NCBI RefSeq assembly: GCF_039537505.1
Contig: NZ_BAABAQ010000001.1
Coordinates: 310,001-374,000, forward strand
DNA length: 64,000 nucleotides
Direction: 5' to 3'
From: Streptosporangium oxazolinicum
Lineage (GTDB): Bacteria > Actinomycetota > Actinomycetes > Streptosporangiales > Streptosporangiaceae
The translations under genes were made by a program, and so were the position numbers. The stretch's first letter is position 1; each line of letters starts with the position of its first letter. Under the pieces are notes generated by a model. That model searched no databases. It saw only the letters and a program-made list of their open reading frames with translations, and was not told the DNA's origin. Shown here piece by piece: positions 33,355-42,419 of this stretch.

Positions 33355-33744
33355 GATGTCCTCCTCGTGTTCCGGCTTGTGTTCCGGCACGGACTCAGAG
33401 CGGCGTACGACACGAGCTCGTCGAACGATCACCGAGGATCTGACCGGGCGATCGACACGCACCTGACGCATGAGCTCGTCGGCTGTCCTGTGCCAACCCA
33501 TTGAGACCGAGCATGCGGCTACCCGGGGTCGAGCCCCGTACCCACGCGTCGCTGGGCGCATCCGTGTACGTGCCGAAACATCTCACCCATCAGGACGAGT
33601 CTGCCATAACACGGTATGCGCGCCGTGAGAAGTGTGGTTTCCGGATTCCCCTGACGACAACGAAGCGGTAACGACCACGAACGTCACCACACGCACTCCA
33701 CCGTCGGCGGGGTCAGCTGTTGGCGAGTTGCCGCGACGGCCAGA

Positions 33745-34401
33745 TCACCGCTCGGCGGATGACCGCCCTACCGCGTTCCGCGCGTCGACGGTCGCGAGCA
33801 CCGAATCGACCAGCGCCGCGACGGACCGTCCGTCACCCGCGTCGATACGATCCAGGCCCAACCTGTCGATGACATCGATCATGAGGGTCTGGTAGCGCTT
33901 CGTGCGGGCCAGGAACTTGTCCACCAGGTGCCGTTCTTCGTCCCCCGCCGCCTCGTAGTGACCGGCCGCGTGCACCCGGGCGCGTATCACCGCCTCGTCC
34001 GCCGTAAGCCACACAGCGGCCGTACGCGGGACCCCCAACCTCGCGACGCGGACGGGCAGAAGCGCCGATCCCTCCAGGACCAGGCCCGTCCTGACACCGC
34101 CCTCGGCCGCGCGGGTTGTGATCAGCTCCTCGACGCGGGGCCACAGCCGTTCGTAGTGGCCGAGAACGGACGTGATCAGCTCGTCAACCGTGAGTGACCC
34201 GTAATGCTTGACGACGTGCGCCGGCACCTCCCGCTCCGGGACTCTCCAGGGCCGCCCGGGATGCCGTGCAAGCCCGTCCGTCGACAACCACTCGAACCCG
34301 AGCTTCTCCGCCACTGCTTGGGCGACGGTCGACTTCCCGACGTTCGACGTCCCGCCGATCAGTACCACCCGCACATTCCGCACGCCGATGACCCTTTGCA
34401 T
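33745..34401 (-). CDS. P-loop kinase, 2-phosphoglycerate-kinase-like
   Basis: 218 aa from ATG at 34401, with AGGAGA upstream. Walker A is GGTSNVGKSTVAQAVAEKLG at about residue 16. ST then DGLAR after strand 2 and the Arg-rich lid (ARTKRYQTLM) fit small-molecule or AAA-type kinases. The name 2-phosphoglycerate kinase is often used for this group without proof. It may phosphorylate a metabolite or antibiotic; that is not shown. Confidence 0.8.
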   Translation of the reverse strand: MQRVIGVRNVRVVLIGGTSNVGKSTVAQAVAEKLGFEWLSTDGLARHPGRPWRVPEREVPAHVVKHYGSLTVDELITSVLGHYERLWPRVEELITTRAAEGGVRTGLVLEGSALLPVRVARLGVPRTAAVWLTADEAVIRARVHAAGHYEAAGDEERHLVDKFLARTKRYQTLMIDVIDRLGLDRIDAGDGRSVAALVDSVLATVDARNAVGRSSAER

Positions 34402-34733
34402 ATTCGGTCTCCTGGACGAATCCAAAACCAGGTGCGGGGATATGGCACTCCTGGCCGGTCTTTCGCTGTTCAGTATGCGCTCTGGCCTTGATCCCGGTGA
34501 TTTCCCGGGTGACGGTTCGGGACACGACGGATCGGTTCGCCGTCGGTGTGGATGGCGGTGTGGATGTCGTCGCCGGTCACGCCGAGAATCCTGCGGACGC
34601 GTCGTACCCGGCTCTCTGCCGCACGCCGTCCGGGTGGGCGGCGTGGGCGCCGCTCCGGCGCGCCCGGCCGTCGGCGGCTCACCCTTCTCGATGCACAGCG
34701 TCACCCCGAATTTAGTATTCAGAACTTCTCCGT
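34402..34733. other. Gap before truncated permease
   Basis: 332 bp with no supported gene. GC drops towards 34700-34800. Confidence 0.45.
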
Positions 34734-36221
34734 ATGACATCGCTTGATAATGCATATTATTTCTCGATGATTACAGTGATGTCGGTTATTCTTGTGGCGC
34801 TTTTACTCAGCTGTGTTGGGTTCGCGGCGCGATCAGCCCCCAACGGCCGCCACGCACCCGTACGCCGACGTCACCTGGCCTGGGGAGCGGCTCTGTCGAT
34901 GGCCGGCACCGCGGTGATGGCGCTCACCGCGTGGTCCACGCACGAAGACCAGCACTATGACGACTTCGGATCGGCCATGACCACCCTGGCGGCCACGATG
35001 GGTGGTGCACTGCTCCTCTACGGCCTGAGCCCGTTCGTCCCGTGGTCGCTGGGAATCCTCGGGCGATACGCCGTGCGACTGCCGCCGCCGATCCGGCTCG
35101 CGGCTCGTGACGTGACCGGCCATCGTGTCTGGACGGCCCCCGCGATCGCGATGACGATGAGCGCGACAGCCCTCGCGATCACAGTAACGATCATCGCGGT
35201 CGCCACGACGGCACAGAGCAGGGCGGAATACTACCCACAGGTCCGGCCTGGCGCCCTTCTGGTGCACGGCTTCTGGGCGGAGGGGGCGGCGACCGTACGC
35301 GCGGCCATCCAGCATGAGGTGCCCGGCGTACCCATCACGCAGAGCGAGCGTCAGCCCGAGGGTGAAGGATACTTCGGACTGGATGTCGACAACGTGCGCC
35401 TGCCGGACCTGGAGAGCGTCGCTCCGGCCGGTCTCATCGGTGACCACGCGCTGCTCCGCTATCTCACGGGAGACCTGACGACGCCCTACGACGAGGGCAG
35501 GGCCGTAGTGGTCACGGCCAAGGAGGGCGACGTCAGTACGGTGACGATCCACTACGACCACGACTACTCCAGGAACGACGAATCGCTGTTGACCAAGACC
35601 ATTCCCGCGGTCGCCGTCAAGCCCACCGACCCTCTCGTGGAGGAGATCTTCCTCCCGGCGAAGGTCGTGCGAGATCTCGGCTACCGCCTGGAGCCGGAGA
35701 AACTGATCATCGACCCCTCCGTCCATCGAACCTCGGCGATCGAGCAGGAGCGGCTCGCCGTCCGGCTGGGTGACAGTGCGATCACGTACGTCGAGCGGGG
35801 ATTCCAGATTCCGACCGAATGGATGATCTTCGTCGCGGTGGCGGTCTCCGTCGCCCTCGGCGGCGCGTTGGCCGTGACCGGCCGGGCCGTCTGCCCCCGG
35901 TCGAGACGCGTACTGCTACGGGTCGGCGGCGGCTCGACCGCGACCCTGCGACTGTTCGCCGCGTCCCGTGCGGGACTCGGCGCGGCCTGCGGCACGACCA
36001 TGGGCGCGGCCGCCGGGTGTGTCCTCGGCCTGCTCCTGGTGTGGCCGATGACGGCCTCGATCGAATGGGAACCGATGCCACGGGTGGCCTTCGACACCCC
36101 GTGGTCATCGATAGCCGCCCTGGTCATCGGCCTGCCCATTCTCGCCGCGGCTGTCGCCGGTCTCGCCCCGCCCGGCATGACCGTCCGGTCGGCGCCGCCG
36201 GACAGACCACGGGCGCGGTAG
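34734..36221 (+). pseudogene. FtsX-type ABC permease, N-terminal half missing
   Basis: 495-codon frame. It has the C-terminal half of a MacB/FtsX-type permease: LPPPIRLAARDVTGHRVWTA followed by a helix, a roughly 190-residue external domain, then three helices ending at about residue 480. Full members are about 800-900 aa and start with another FtsX half and usually lie beside an ATPase gene. Here there is no ATPase and no ribosome site, and the first 100 bp are AT-rich. It may still be translated, but it looks like a remnant cut at an island junction. Confidence 0.75.
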
Positions 36222-36251
36222 GACACGCACGCCTACCGCACCGACGGAAAC

Positions 36252-36294
36252 CTCCCAAGCCGGCAGCGCGGGTCCGATTCCGGCACCCTCTTCA
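36252..36294 (+). repeat. Degenerate attachment-site copy 6
   Basis: About 35 of 44 bases match the tRNA-Gly 3' half (TCCCAAGCCGGCAGCGCGGG with later changes and one deletion). It would mark the right end of segment F and of the island. Confidence 0.6.
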
Positions 36295-36435
36295 CGGCCA
36301 AAGATCACTCGGCGAGCGCGTTCTCACCTGTGCCACTCGAGAAGAACCGGCCATGTTCAGAGTTGTGATCCGTGTCAAGTTCGACGGGCTGAGCGCCACC
36401 GTCCTCGCGGCGGGCGGCGCCGCGGTCATCGCGGT

Positions 36436-36466
36436 GTGGCGGGCCGGTGCGAAACCGGCCCGCCAC
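36436..36466. terminator. Hairpin between truncated permease and phospholipase
   Basis: GTGGCGGGCCGGT (36436-36448) pairs with 36454-36466 around a 5-nt loop. Placed to end the phospholipase gene on the minus strand. Confidence 0.75.
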
Positions 36467-36513
36467 GAGTCAGCGAGGAGGAGCAATCCCGCACCTGCGG
36501 GGAGCGGGATGGG

Positions 36514-37125
36514 TCACTCCGCGGCCGGGACGGCCTGCTCAGCGGTCGGAGCGGCCTGTTCGGTGGTCGGGACGGCCTGCTCCGCCGTCGGGGCGGCCTG
36601 CTCCGTGGTCGGAGTGGTCTGCTCCGCCGTCAGGGCGGCCTGGCGGATCCGCTCGATCTGCGCCTGGGTGACGTTGAGGGTGCCGAATTCCTTGACCGCC
36701 TGGTAGTAGGTCCAGGCGAGGCCGTTACAGGTACCCCTGGGGATGGTGGAATATCCCGCGCAGACCTGCTTCATGTCGAAGTAGAACGCGTCGTCGATAC
36801 GCGGCTTGTTCGCCGGGAACTGGCTTACCGCCTTGTAGTTGCGGTAGCCGAAGTCGTGACGGCGGCACGGCATTCTGAAGTCGAAACCGAGTGGCTGGTC
36901 GGGGCTGGTCGAACACAGGTCGGTCGACCAGTCGAAGTTGTAGTCCGCCCAGCTCCCCTGGTTCTGCCAGGCGGAAACCCAGCTGGCGGCGCTGGCTGCT
37001 GTAGGCTGGCTGAAACTGGAAAGTGCAGCGAGTTTTTGCTGAAGTGTCACCGCGTAGGCGGGCAGGGTTAATCCGAGTAATGCGACGAGGGAGAGGGCGA
37101 CCGTTGCGAGGGTACGCTTCACCAT
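36514..37125 (-). CDS. Secreted prokaryotic phospholipase A2
   Basis: 203 aa from ATG at 37125. Signal peptide to about residue 25 (AYA). The catalytic HD pair is in PCRRHDFGYRNY (His90, Asp91), with Cys71 and Cys87 and a second Cys pair (VCAG, GTCNG) for disulfides, as in Streptomyces PLA2. Substrate is phospholipid in membranes. The C-terminus carries five heptad repeats of the type TAEQAVP that are not part of the enzyme fold. Two palindromes upstream may control it. Confidence 0.92.
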   Translation of the reverse strand: MVKRTLATVALSLVALLGLTLPAYAVTLQQKLAALSSFSQPTAASAASWVSAWQNQGSWADYNFDWSTDLCSTSPDQPLGFDFRMPCRRHDFGYRNYKAVSQFPANKPRIDDAFYFDMKQVCAGYSTIPRGTCNGLAWTYYQAVKEFGTLNVTQAQIERIRQAALTAEQTTPTTEQAAPTAEQAVPTTEQAAPTAEQAVPAAE

Positions 37126-37673
37126 GGACTCTGCCTTTGGCTGGGGGGTGTCTCTCACGGCAGGAATCTGCCACGGCCTAACAATGAAACGAAATAACCT
37201 GGAACACCGGAACAGATCTTCGTGAAGATCGGTGTGGATATTCGTTAACGAAAGCTCTTTACAACATTTACGGCGTCAGGTAATGGCGAGTCTCGATAGG
37301 TCGGGTCATGGGTGGGTGTGGGCGCTCCACTCGCGGTGCCTCCGGATGGTCGGCTCGGCGCCAGGATGGGGCTGTCGCGATCGCCGACGTCTCGCGGGCG
37401 CCGATCGGCGTGACGCCGGGCCACACACCGACCAGCCGGACCCACACGGACCGATCGGGCCCATGCCGATCAATCAGACCCACGTCGGCCAATTGGGCCC
37501 ACGACGACCAGCCGGGCCCACGCCGATCAGCCGGTCAACACGCGACGCCAGTACCGGGTCCCGTTGGAACCGTGGACGGCCGGAGTCTCCGTGTGGTCCA
37601 CGGCCGTCGGCGTGCCATGGGGCCGGAGCGAGGGCGCCTCCCGGCGACTCCCCGCGTACATGGTCTACATGGT
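37126..37673. other. Gap with palindromes and degenerate GC-rich repeats
   Basis: Upstream of the phospholipase gene: two palindromes (37215-37252). From about 37430 to 37530 there are degenerate repeats around GGGCCCAC and GCCGATCA. Long open frames here are GC-driven. No gene supported. Confidence 0.5.
37215..37252. promoter_or_regulatory. Two perfect palindromes upstream of phospholipase
   Basis: GATCTTCGTGAAGATC-type dyad at 37215-37230 and TTCGTTAACGAA at 37241-37252. They lie about 90-130 bp before the phospholipase start in an AT-richer stretch, so they are candidate regulator sites. Confidence 0.5.
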
Positions 37674-38054
37674 CTATTGGGTCAGAGCGGTGGCGACCCG
37701 TCGGCGGAGTGGGGTCTCGTGGCCGGGGTCGGTGCGCAGCGTCACGGTCAGCCCGGTGCCGGCGGCGTCGGCCAGGACGGAGAGCAGGGTGGCGAGCTGT
37801 TCGAGGGGCTCGGCACCGAGTAGTTCCTCGGCGTGCTCCACGACCAGGGTGACGTTCCCGATGCGGGTCGCGTCGCGCAGGGAGTCGGCGAGCGCGTCCC
37901 AGTTGCGGCCGAAGTAATCGGGGAACCGCAGGACCCGCGCCACCTCCTCGAAGAAGGCGGCGCGGGTCCGACACGCGCGTCCGTCGACGACCGCGGGCGC
38001 CGGGCCGGTGGACACCGTCAGCCATGGCGGCAGCGGACGTACGGCGGATGTCAT
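37674..38054 (-). CDS. Barstar-family ribonuclease inhibitor
   Basis: 126 aa. The barstar pattern is AFFEEVARVLRFPDYFGRNW then DALADSLRD, with the conserved Trp and acidic helix that plug the RNase active site. It starts 8 bp after the RNase stop, so both are made together. It protects the cytoplasm against the exported RNase before secretion. Confidence 0.9.
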   Translation of the reverse strand: MTSAVRPLPPWLTVSTGPAPAVVDGRACRTRAAFFEEVARVLRFPDYFGRNWDALADSLRDATRIGNVTLVVEHAEELLGAEPLEQLATLLSVLADAAGTGLTVTLRTDPGHETPLRRRVATALTQ

Positions 38055-38062
38055 GGAAAGTC

Positions 38063-38476
38063 CTAGAGCCTGTAGAAGTCGGTGTAGTGGTTCGGCGAGA
38101 ACCAGGTCACGCCGGTGCTGCGGTTGACGACGATCCGGTAGGCGTCACGGGCGGCACCCCGCGCCCGGGGGTAGACGTCGTACTCGTAGTAGGTGGCACC
38201 GCTGGGGAGCTGGCCCTCCCGGTTGTAGAAGCGTCCGCCTGTGTAGTTGTACTTACCACCCGACCAGGTGTACCAGCCGCTGCTGGTGGGGTAGCCCTTG
38301 GAGGCCCAGGTCGCGTCGGCCGAGCGCGCGTCGGCGCACCGGGAGATGGTGCAGGAGTTGAAGACCGACGCGCCGGCGGGGGTGATGCCGACCACGCCGG
38401 TCAGGGACACGATGGCGGCGAGGATGACGGCGAGCTGTGCCAGCCGGAAGGGCCGGGGGCGCTGGGAGGTGTGCAC
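38063..38476 (-). CDS. Secreted guanyl-specific ribonuclease (RNase Sa/barnase family)
   Basis: 137 aa from GTG at 38476, with AAGGAGA 6 bases upstream. The signal sequence ends near AGAS. The fold matches RNase Sa: catalytic Glu98 in YYEYD, Arg106 and Arg110, and His130 in PNHYTDFY, the position of His85 in RNase Sa. Two cysteines (Cys42, Cys47) may form a disulfide. It cuts single-stranded RNA after G outside the cell. Inhibitor follows directly. Confidence 0.92.
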   Translation of the reverse strand: MHTSQRPRPFRLAQLAVILAAIVSLTGVVGITPAGASVFNSCTISRCADARSADATWASKGYPTSSGWYTWSGGKYNYTGGRFYNREGQLPSGATYYEYDVYPRARGAARDAYRIVVNRSTGVTWFSPNHYTDFYRL

Positions 38477-38957
38477 AAGGTCTCCTTGCGAGTCGCGAAG
38501 GGGTGCGGGGGTGACGAACACCCGTCAGGATCACTGCCCGGCGGCTGTCAGGTAAAGGCAAAGATCGCCAAAGGTACGGTGAACTCTTGGCGGATCCGGC
38601 GACGGAGACCTTCGGCGGGATCGGAGAGGGCGCTCGTCATCCGGTCAGGCGGCGGGCGTGAGCCGCTCGGTGCTGTGCGGCGAGGCCCTCCCCCCGCACG
38701 GGCGAAGCCGCACAGGCGGAGCGCCGTACAGGCAGAGCGCCATACGAACGGAGCGCCTTACGGGCAGAGTCGTACAGGTCGTCGTAGACACCCCTCCGGG
38801 ACGCGGTCGGCGCGCTGGCGGGTGCCGCACAGAGGCGATTTCTAACCTCCTGAGCTCGTTGTTCTTGGTTGCCCCGTTCCCCGTTCACATTGCGTTCAGC
38901 GCGGCCTTCGAGACTCCCAGGTTGGGACCAAGCTGCAGATGACCGAAAGGTTTTATT
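38477..38957. other. Gap upstream of RNase and PHP protein
   Basis: 481 bp between divergent genes. About 38715-38780 has degenerate 15-19 bp repeats around GAGCGCC-N-TAC. Promoters for both genes are presumed here. No gene seen. Confidence 0.5.
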
Positions 38958-40460
38958 GTGAAGGACCAGAACATCGAAGACCCCGAGGGCTCGGCGATCT
39001 CGCGGCGCCGGTTGGTCAAGTACGCCGGCCTCGGGGCGACGCTGGTCGCCGCGAGCCCGCTGGCGACCGGCAACGCGGCCTGGGCGGAGGGTGACCCCGA
39101 GCGCTGGAGCGAGAACCGCGGTGACTCCCGCAACCGGGTGTGGCGCGCCGGTGACCACCACGTGCACTCGGAGTACAGCGGCGAGTTCGACACCTCGACG
39201 AACCCGCCGAAGTTCAGCAAGGGCGCCGACGCCGTGTACCCGATCGTCACCAACGCGATCATGGCGAAGTACTTCGGTCTCAGCTGGGCGATGTGCACCG
39301 ACCACGGCGGGCCGACGCACTCGAAGGTGAACCTTGAGCAGGCGTACCCCGACCTTCTGCGCTCGCGCGTGCTCGTGCCCGAGGTCCTCCAGTTCTGGGG
39401 GATGGAGTTCGACGCCCCGGCGCTGGACCACCACACGCTGATGATCCCCCACCACGCCGACGAGGCGCGGCAGCTGTTCGAGCTGGAGAGCCGCTTCGCC
39501 AAGCACGACGCGTTCCCCGCCGACCCCGGTCGCGACACCGAGGCCAAGATGGTGGAGTTCCTCAAGACCGCGAAGGGCATGCGGCAGAAGCCGCTGGTGA
39601 TCGCCCACCACGCCGCGCGGTCGGCGACCGGTCTCGGCGTCTACGGGCAGGACACCCCCCGGGAGTTCCGCAACGGCAACAACGCCGCGCCGGAGATCTA
39701 CGTCGGCTTCGAGGGCGCTCCCGGCCACCAGGCGGGCCCGCTCAACGGTGGCGCACGCGGTGGGTACGGCAACCACCCGACCTACGGCGGCTTCGACCAG
39801 ATGACGGCGCGCGTCGGCGGCCTCTGGGACTCGCTGCTCGGCGAGGGCCGGCGCTGGTGGATCACGGCGACCTCGGACTCGCACGTGCACTGGACGCGCG
39901 GCGGCTCCGACTTCTGGCCGGGCGAGTACAGCAAGACCCACGTGCTGGCCAGGCAGGACTACGCCGACATCATGGACGGCCTCCGCAACGGGCGGATCTG
40001 GGTCGGCACCGGCGACCTGATCACCAGCCTCGACGTCACGGCGAGCACCCAGGGCCGCTCGGCCACCACGGGTGAGACGCTCACCGTGAGCCGCCGCAAC
40101 CGCACCGATGTCGACATCGAGATCAGGTTCCGGCCGCTGGAGGGCAAGAACGCCAACGGCGACCACCCGGAGGTCCGGCGCGTCGACCTGATCACCGGCC
40201 AGGTCACCGGCCCGAGCAGCAACCTCGACGCCGACACCAACCCCACCACGAAGGTCGTGGCCCGGTTCGGCCCGCGCGACTGGCGCAGGTCGGGACGCGA
40301 GTACGTCATCCGCCACACCCTGCGCAACGTGGAAGGCGACTTCTACGCCCGCGTACGTGGCACGAGCACCGACGAGGCCGAGCCGCTCGCCGACGGCAAG
40401 GAGAGCCCGTGGGAAGACCTGTGGTTCTACTCGAACCCGGTCTTCGTCCAGTACCGCTAG
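38958..40460 (+). CDS. Tat-exported PHP-domain phosphoesterase-like protein
   Basis: 500 aa from GTG at 38958, with GAAAGG upstream. Tat signal SRRRLVKYAGLGATLVA near residue 16. PHP metal motifs: GDHHVHSEYSGE, MCTDHGG, IAHHAARS and ATSDSHVHW. The protein binds several metals and probably hydrolyses phosphoesters outside the cell. Substrate unknown. It is a single gene. Confidence 0.85.
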   Translation: MKDQNIEDPEGSAISRRRLVKYAGLGATLVAASPLATGNAAWAEGDPERWSENRGDSRNRVWRAGDHHVHSEYSGEFDTSTNPPKFSKGADAVYPIVTNAIMAKYFGLSWAMCTDHGGPTHSKVNLEQAYPDLLRSRVLVPEVLQFWGMEFDAPALDHHTLMIPHHADEARQLFELESRFAKHDAFPADPGRDTEAKMVEFLKTAKGMRQKPLVIAHHAARSATGLGVYGQDTPREFRNGNNAAPEIYVGFEGAPGHQAGPLNGGARGGYGNHPTYGGFDQMTARVGGLWDSLLGEGRRWWITATSDSHVHWTRGGSDFWPGEYSKTHVLARQDYADIMDGLRNGRIWVGTGDLITSLDVTASTQGRSATTGETLTVSRRNRTDVDIEIRFRPLEGKNANGDHPEVRRVDLITGQVTGPSSNLDADTNPTTKVVARFGPRDWRRSGREYVIRHTLRNVEGDFYARVRGTSTDEAEPLADGKESPWEDLWFYSNPVFVQYR

Positions 40461-40837
40461 TTCCCCGACGGCGGCCTCCCCGGTGCGTCATCGCATGTGA
40501 CCGGATCGAGTCCGGTGGATCCGCCCCTCGCCCCTCCCGCGGAGCAGACCTGACGGGAGGGACGGGGGTCCCGCGCCGTCACCGCCCCCTCGGATCTCGC
40601 GAGGCCCGGAAGACAGGGATCACCCGCTCCCGGTGATACACCGGGGCTTGCGCGTGAGACAGCCGGCCGCACCGTCGATCAACCGTCCGGCCCGTCCCGG
40701 GCCAACCGCAGCCGACAGCTCCGGACAGAAGCATCGAGATCCGTGCGGTCCTCGCCGGTACGGCTTCTGAGCGGGTTGGGTCAGGCGTCGATGCGGTACG
40801 GCCGGTTGTGGCTTGCGAGTCGGCCGTCGCCGGACGG
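40461..40837. other. Gap between convergent genes, with hairpin
   Basis: 377 bp. It contains a likely bidirectional terminator at 40524-40568. No gene seen. Confidence 0.5.
40524..40568. terminator. GC-rich hairpin
   Basis: CCCCTCGCCCCTCCCG (40524-40539) pairs with 40554-40568 with one mismatch. It lies between the convergent PHP and SDR genes. Confidence 0.55.
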
Positions 40838-41626
40838 TCAGATTGTCTTGATCGCGCCGCCGTCGATCAGGTGGTCGGACCCGGCGACACTGCCCGCGAG
40901 TGGCGAGGACAGGTAGGCGACCAGCGCGGCCACCTCGGCGGGTTCGACGAACCGGCCGGTCGTCATGCCCATCTGCTCGGGCAGCAGCCGGAGCAGATCC
41001 TCGTGCGGCACCCCTATCGACCTGGCGAGCTCCGCCCCGTACCCCGCCGGGTCCTCCCACAGCGAGGTTCGCACCGGTCCCGGTGAGATCGTGTTGACCC
41101 GCACGCCCCGAGGGCCGAACTCCTCGTTCAACGCCTTCCCGAACGCCGTCAGCGCCGCCTTCGCGGTCGTGTAGGTGACCGGTCCCGCGCTTGGCTGCCG
41201 GGCGCCGTTGGAGGAGATGTTCACGATCGCGCCACCTCGCTCGACCAGGCTGGGAAGCGCGGCCCGGGTGACGCGCACCGCGCTGAGGAAGTTCAGGTCG
41301 TAGGCCGCCAGCCACTGCTCGTCGCCGAAGCCGAGGAATCCGCCGGTCTGTCCCTCTCCCCCGTCGCCACCGCCGACGTTGTTGACCAGTACGTCGACGC
41401 CGCCCAGCTCGGCGAGCGCCCGCCCGACCAGCGCGGCGGTCCCCTGGGCGGTGGCCAGGTCGGCGGTCACGACGAGCGCGCCCGTCTCCTTCAGCTCGGC
41501 GGTGAGCGTGCGGGCTCCGGCGACCACCCGCACCTTCTCCTCCGTCAGCGCCCGTACGACCGCCAGGCCGATTCCCCTGCTGGCCCCGGTCACCACCGCG
41601 GTCTTGCCGTCCAGTCCCAGATTCAT
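40838..41626 (-). CDS. Short-chain dehydrogenase/reductase
   Basis: 262 aa. NAD(P)-binding TGASRGIG at residues 13-20, NNVGG after strand 4, and the catalytic Ser (NISSNGA), Tyr and Lys (YTTAK, about residues 151-155). Rossmann fold, cytoplasmic. The substrate is unknown. It is divergent from a TetR gene across 110 bp with two dyad operators, so it is probably the regulator's target. Confidence 0.92.
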   Translation of the reverse strand: MNLGLDGKTAVVTGASRGIGLAVVRALTEEKVRVVAGARTLTAELKETGALVVTADLATAQGTAALVGRALAELGGVDVLVNNVGGGDGGEGQTGGFLGFGDEQWLAAYDLNFLSAVRVTRAALPSLVERGGAIVNISSNGARQPSAGPVTYTTAKAALTAFGKALNEEFGPRGVRVNTISPGPVRTSLWEDPAGYGAELARSIGVPHEDLLRLLPEQMGMTTGRFVEPAEVAALVAYLSSPLAGSVAGSDHLIDGGAIKTI

Positions 41627-41646
41627 GGCCGAACCCTCCCGTTCAG

Positions 41647-41700
41647 TCGCAACACTTGCGATGCATTGACGCTATAAGTTGCAACACTCATGTTGCAAGT
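41647..41700. promoter_or_regulatory. Two dyad operators between SDR and TetR genes
   Basis: TCGCAACACTTGCGA (41647-41661) is a perfect 6-bp-arm dyad. AGTTGCAAC-N6-GTTGCAAGT (41677-41700) is dyadic with one mismatch. The shared core TTGCRA suggests one regulator. Confidence 0.65.
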
Positions 41701-41736
41701 CCTTCTCGAAAAGGGACACTGGTGTAACCTTCAACG

Positions 41737-42294
41737 GTGAACAAGATGCGCTCGGACACGGAACGGACCGTGCGGACGATCCTGGAGGCGGCCGAACGCG
41801 TCCTCAGCCGGAACCCGGCCGCCAGCATGGAACAGGTCGCCGAGGCCGCCGGGGTCGCCCGCACGACCGTGCACCGCCGCTTCGCCTCACGCGAAGCGCT
41901 CGTCGACGCCATGACCGCCTGGGCCACGCGCCGGTTCGCCGAGGCCGTCGAGTCGGCCTACACGACCACCGCCCCGCCCCTGGTCACGCTCCACCAAGTG
42001 ACGGCGAACGTACTCCGCGTCAAGATCGACTGGGGGTACGCGATGAGCCGGACCGCATCGGCCACCCCCGAGGTCGCGCGCGTACACGCCGAGGTCCGGG
42101 ACCGGTGTGACGAGATGTTCCGCAGGGCGCGCGACGCGGGCCTGCTCCGCGCGGACGCCGACCTCGGCTGGGCCCGCCGTGTCTACTACGCCCTCATCCA
42201 CGAGGCGGCGACGGAACAGGACGGAGAACAGGACGCCGACATCCTGGCCACCCGCCTCGTCGACACCCTGCTGCACGGCTTCGGCAAGCGATAG
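41737..42294 (+). CDS. TetR-family regulator
   Basis: 185 aa. N-terminal helix-turn-helix: ILEAAERVLSRNPAASMEQV, then AGVARTTVHRRFASREALV. The C-terminal ligand domain is all-helical. It very likely represses itself and the divergent SDR gene through the two dyads. Confidence 0.92.
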   Translation: MNKMRSDTERTVRTILEAAERVLSRNPAASMEQVAEAAGVARTTVHRRFASREALVDAMTAWATRRFAEAVESAYTTTAPPLVTLHQVTANVLRVKIDWGYAMSRTASATPEVARVHAEVRDRCDEMFRRARDAGLLRADADLGWARRVYYALIHEAATEQDGEQDADILATRLVDTLLHGFGKR

Positions 42295-42419
42295 CCGCCC
42301 GTACGCGGTCCTGACGAATTCCGCGAATCGGGCGCGTTGTTCGGTAGCGTCCGGGTGGTCGTCTCAGTCCGCGCGTGAGCCGCCGGGCGAGCGCGGCACA
42401 CGGAGGAAGGGAATCGGCC

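Larger units (their letters stand above)
20927..36294. mobile_element. tRNA-Gly accretion island of several decayed integrative elements
   Basis: The 44-45 bp 3' end of tRNA-Gly(CCC) recurs at 23929, 24798, 26106, 27804, 28443 and, degenerate, at 36252. These split the region into segments A (21.0-23.9 kb), B (23.97-24.8), C (24.84-26.1), D (26.15-27.8), E (27.85-28.4) and F (28.5-36.25). An integrase C-terminus remains just right of the 28443 repeat. Flanks of the repeats fall into related families. No replication or conjugation genes are visible, so the elements look immobile now. Confidence 0.75.

Noticed and set aside
36353..36706. Plus-strand small ORF opposite the phospholipase
   Set aside because: It spans the terminator hairpin and then reads the antisense of the heptad repeats.
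38637..40316. 559-codon minus-strand ORF opposite the PHP gene
   Set aside because: Antisense of a gene with Tat signal and metal motifs. No family match in the translation.
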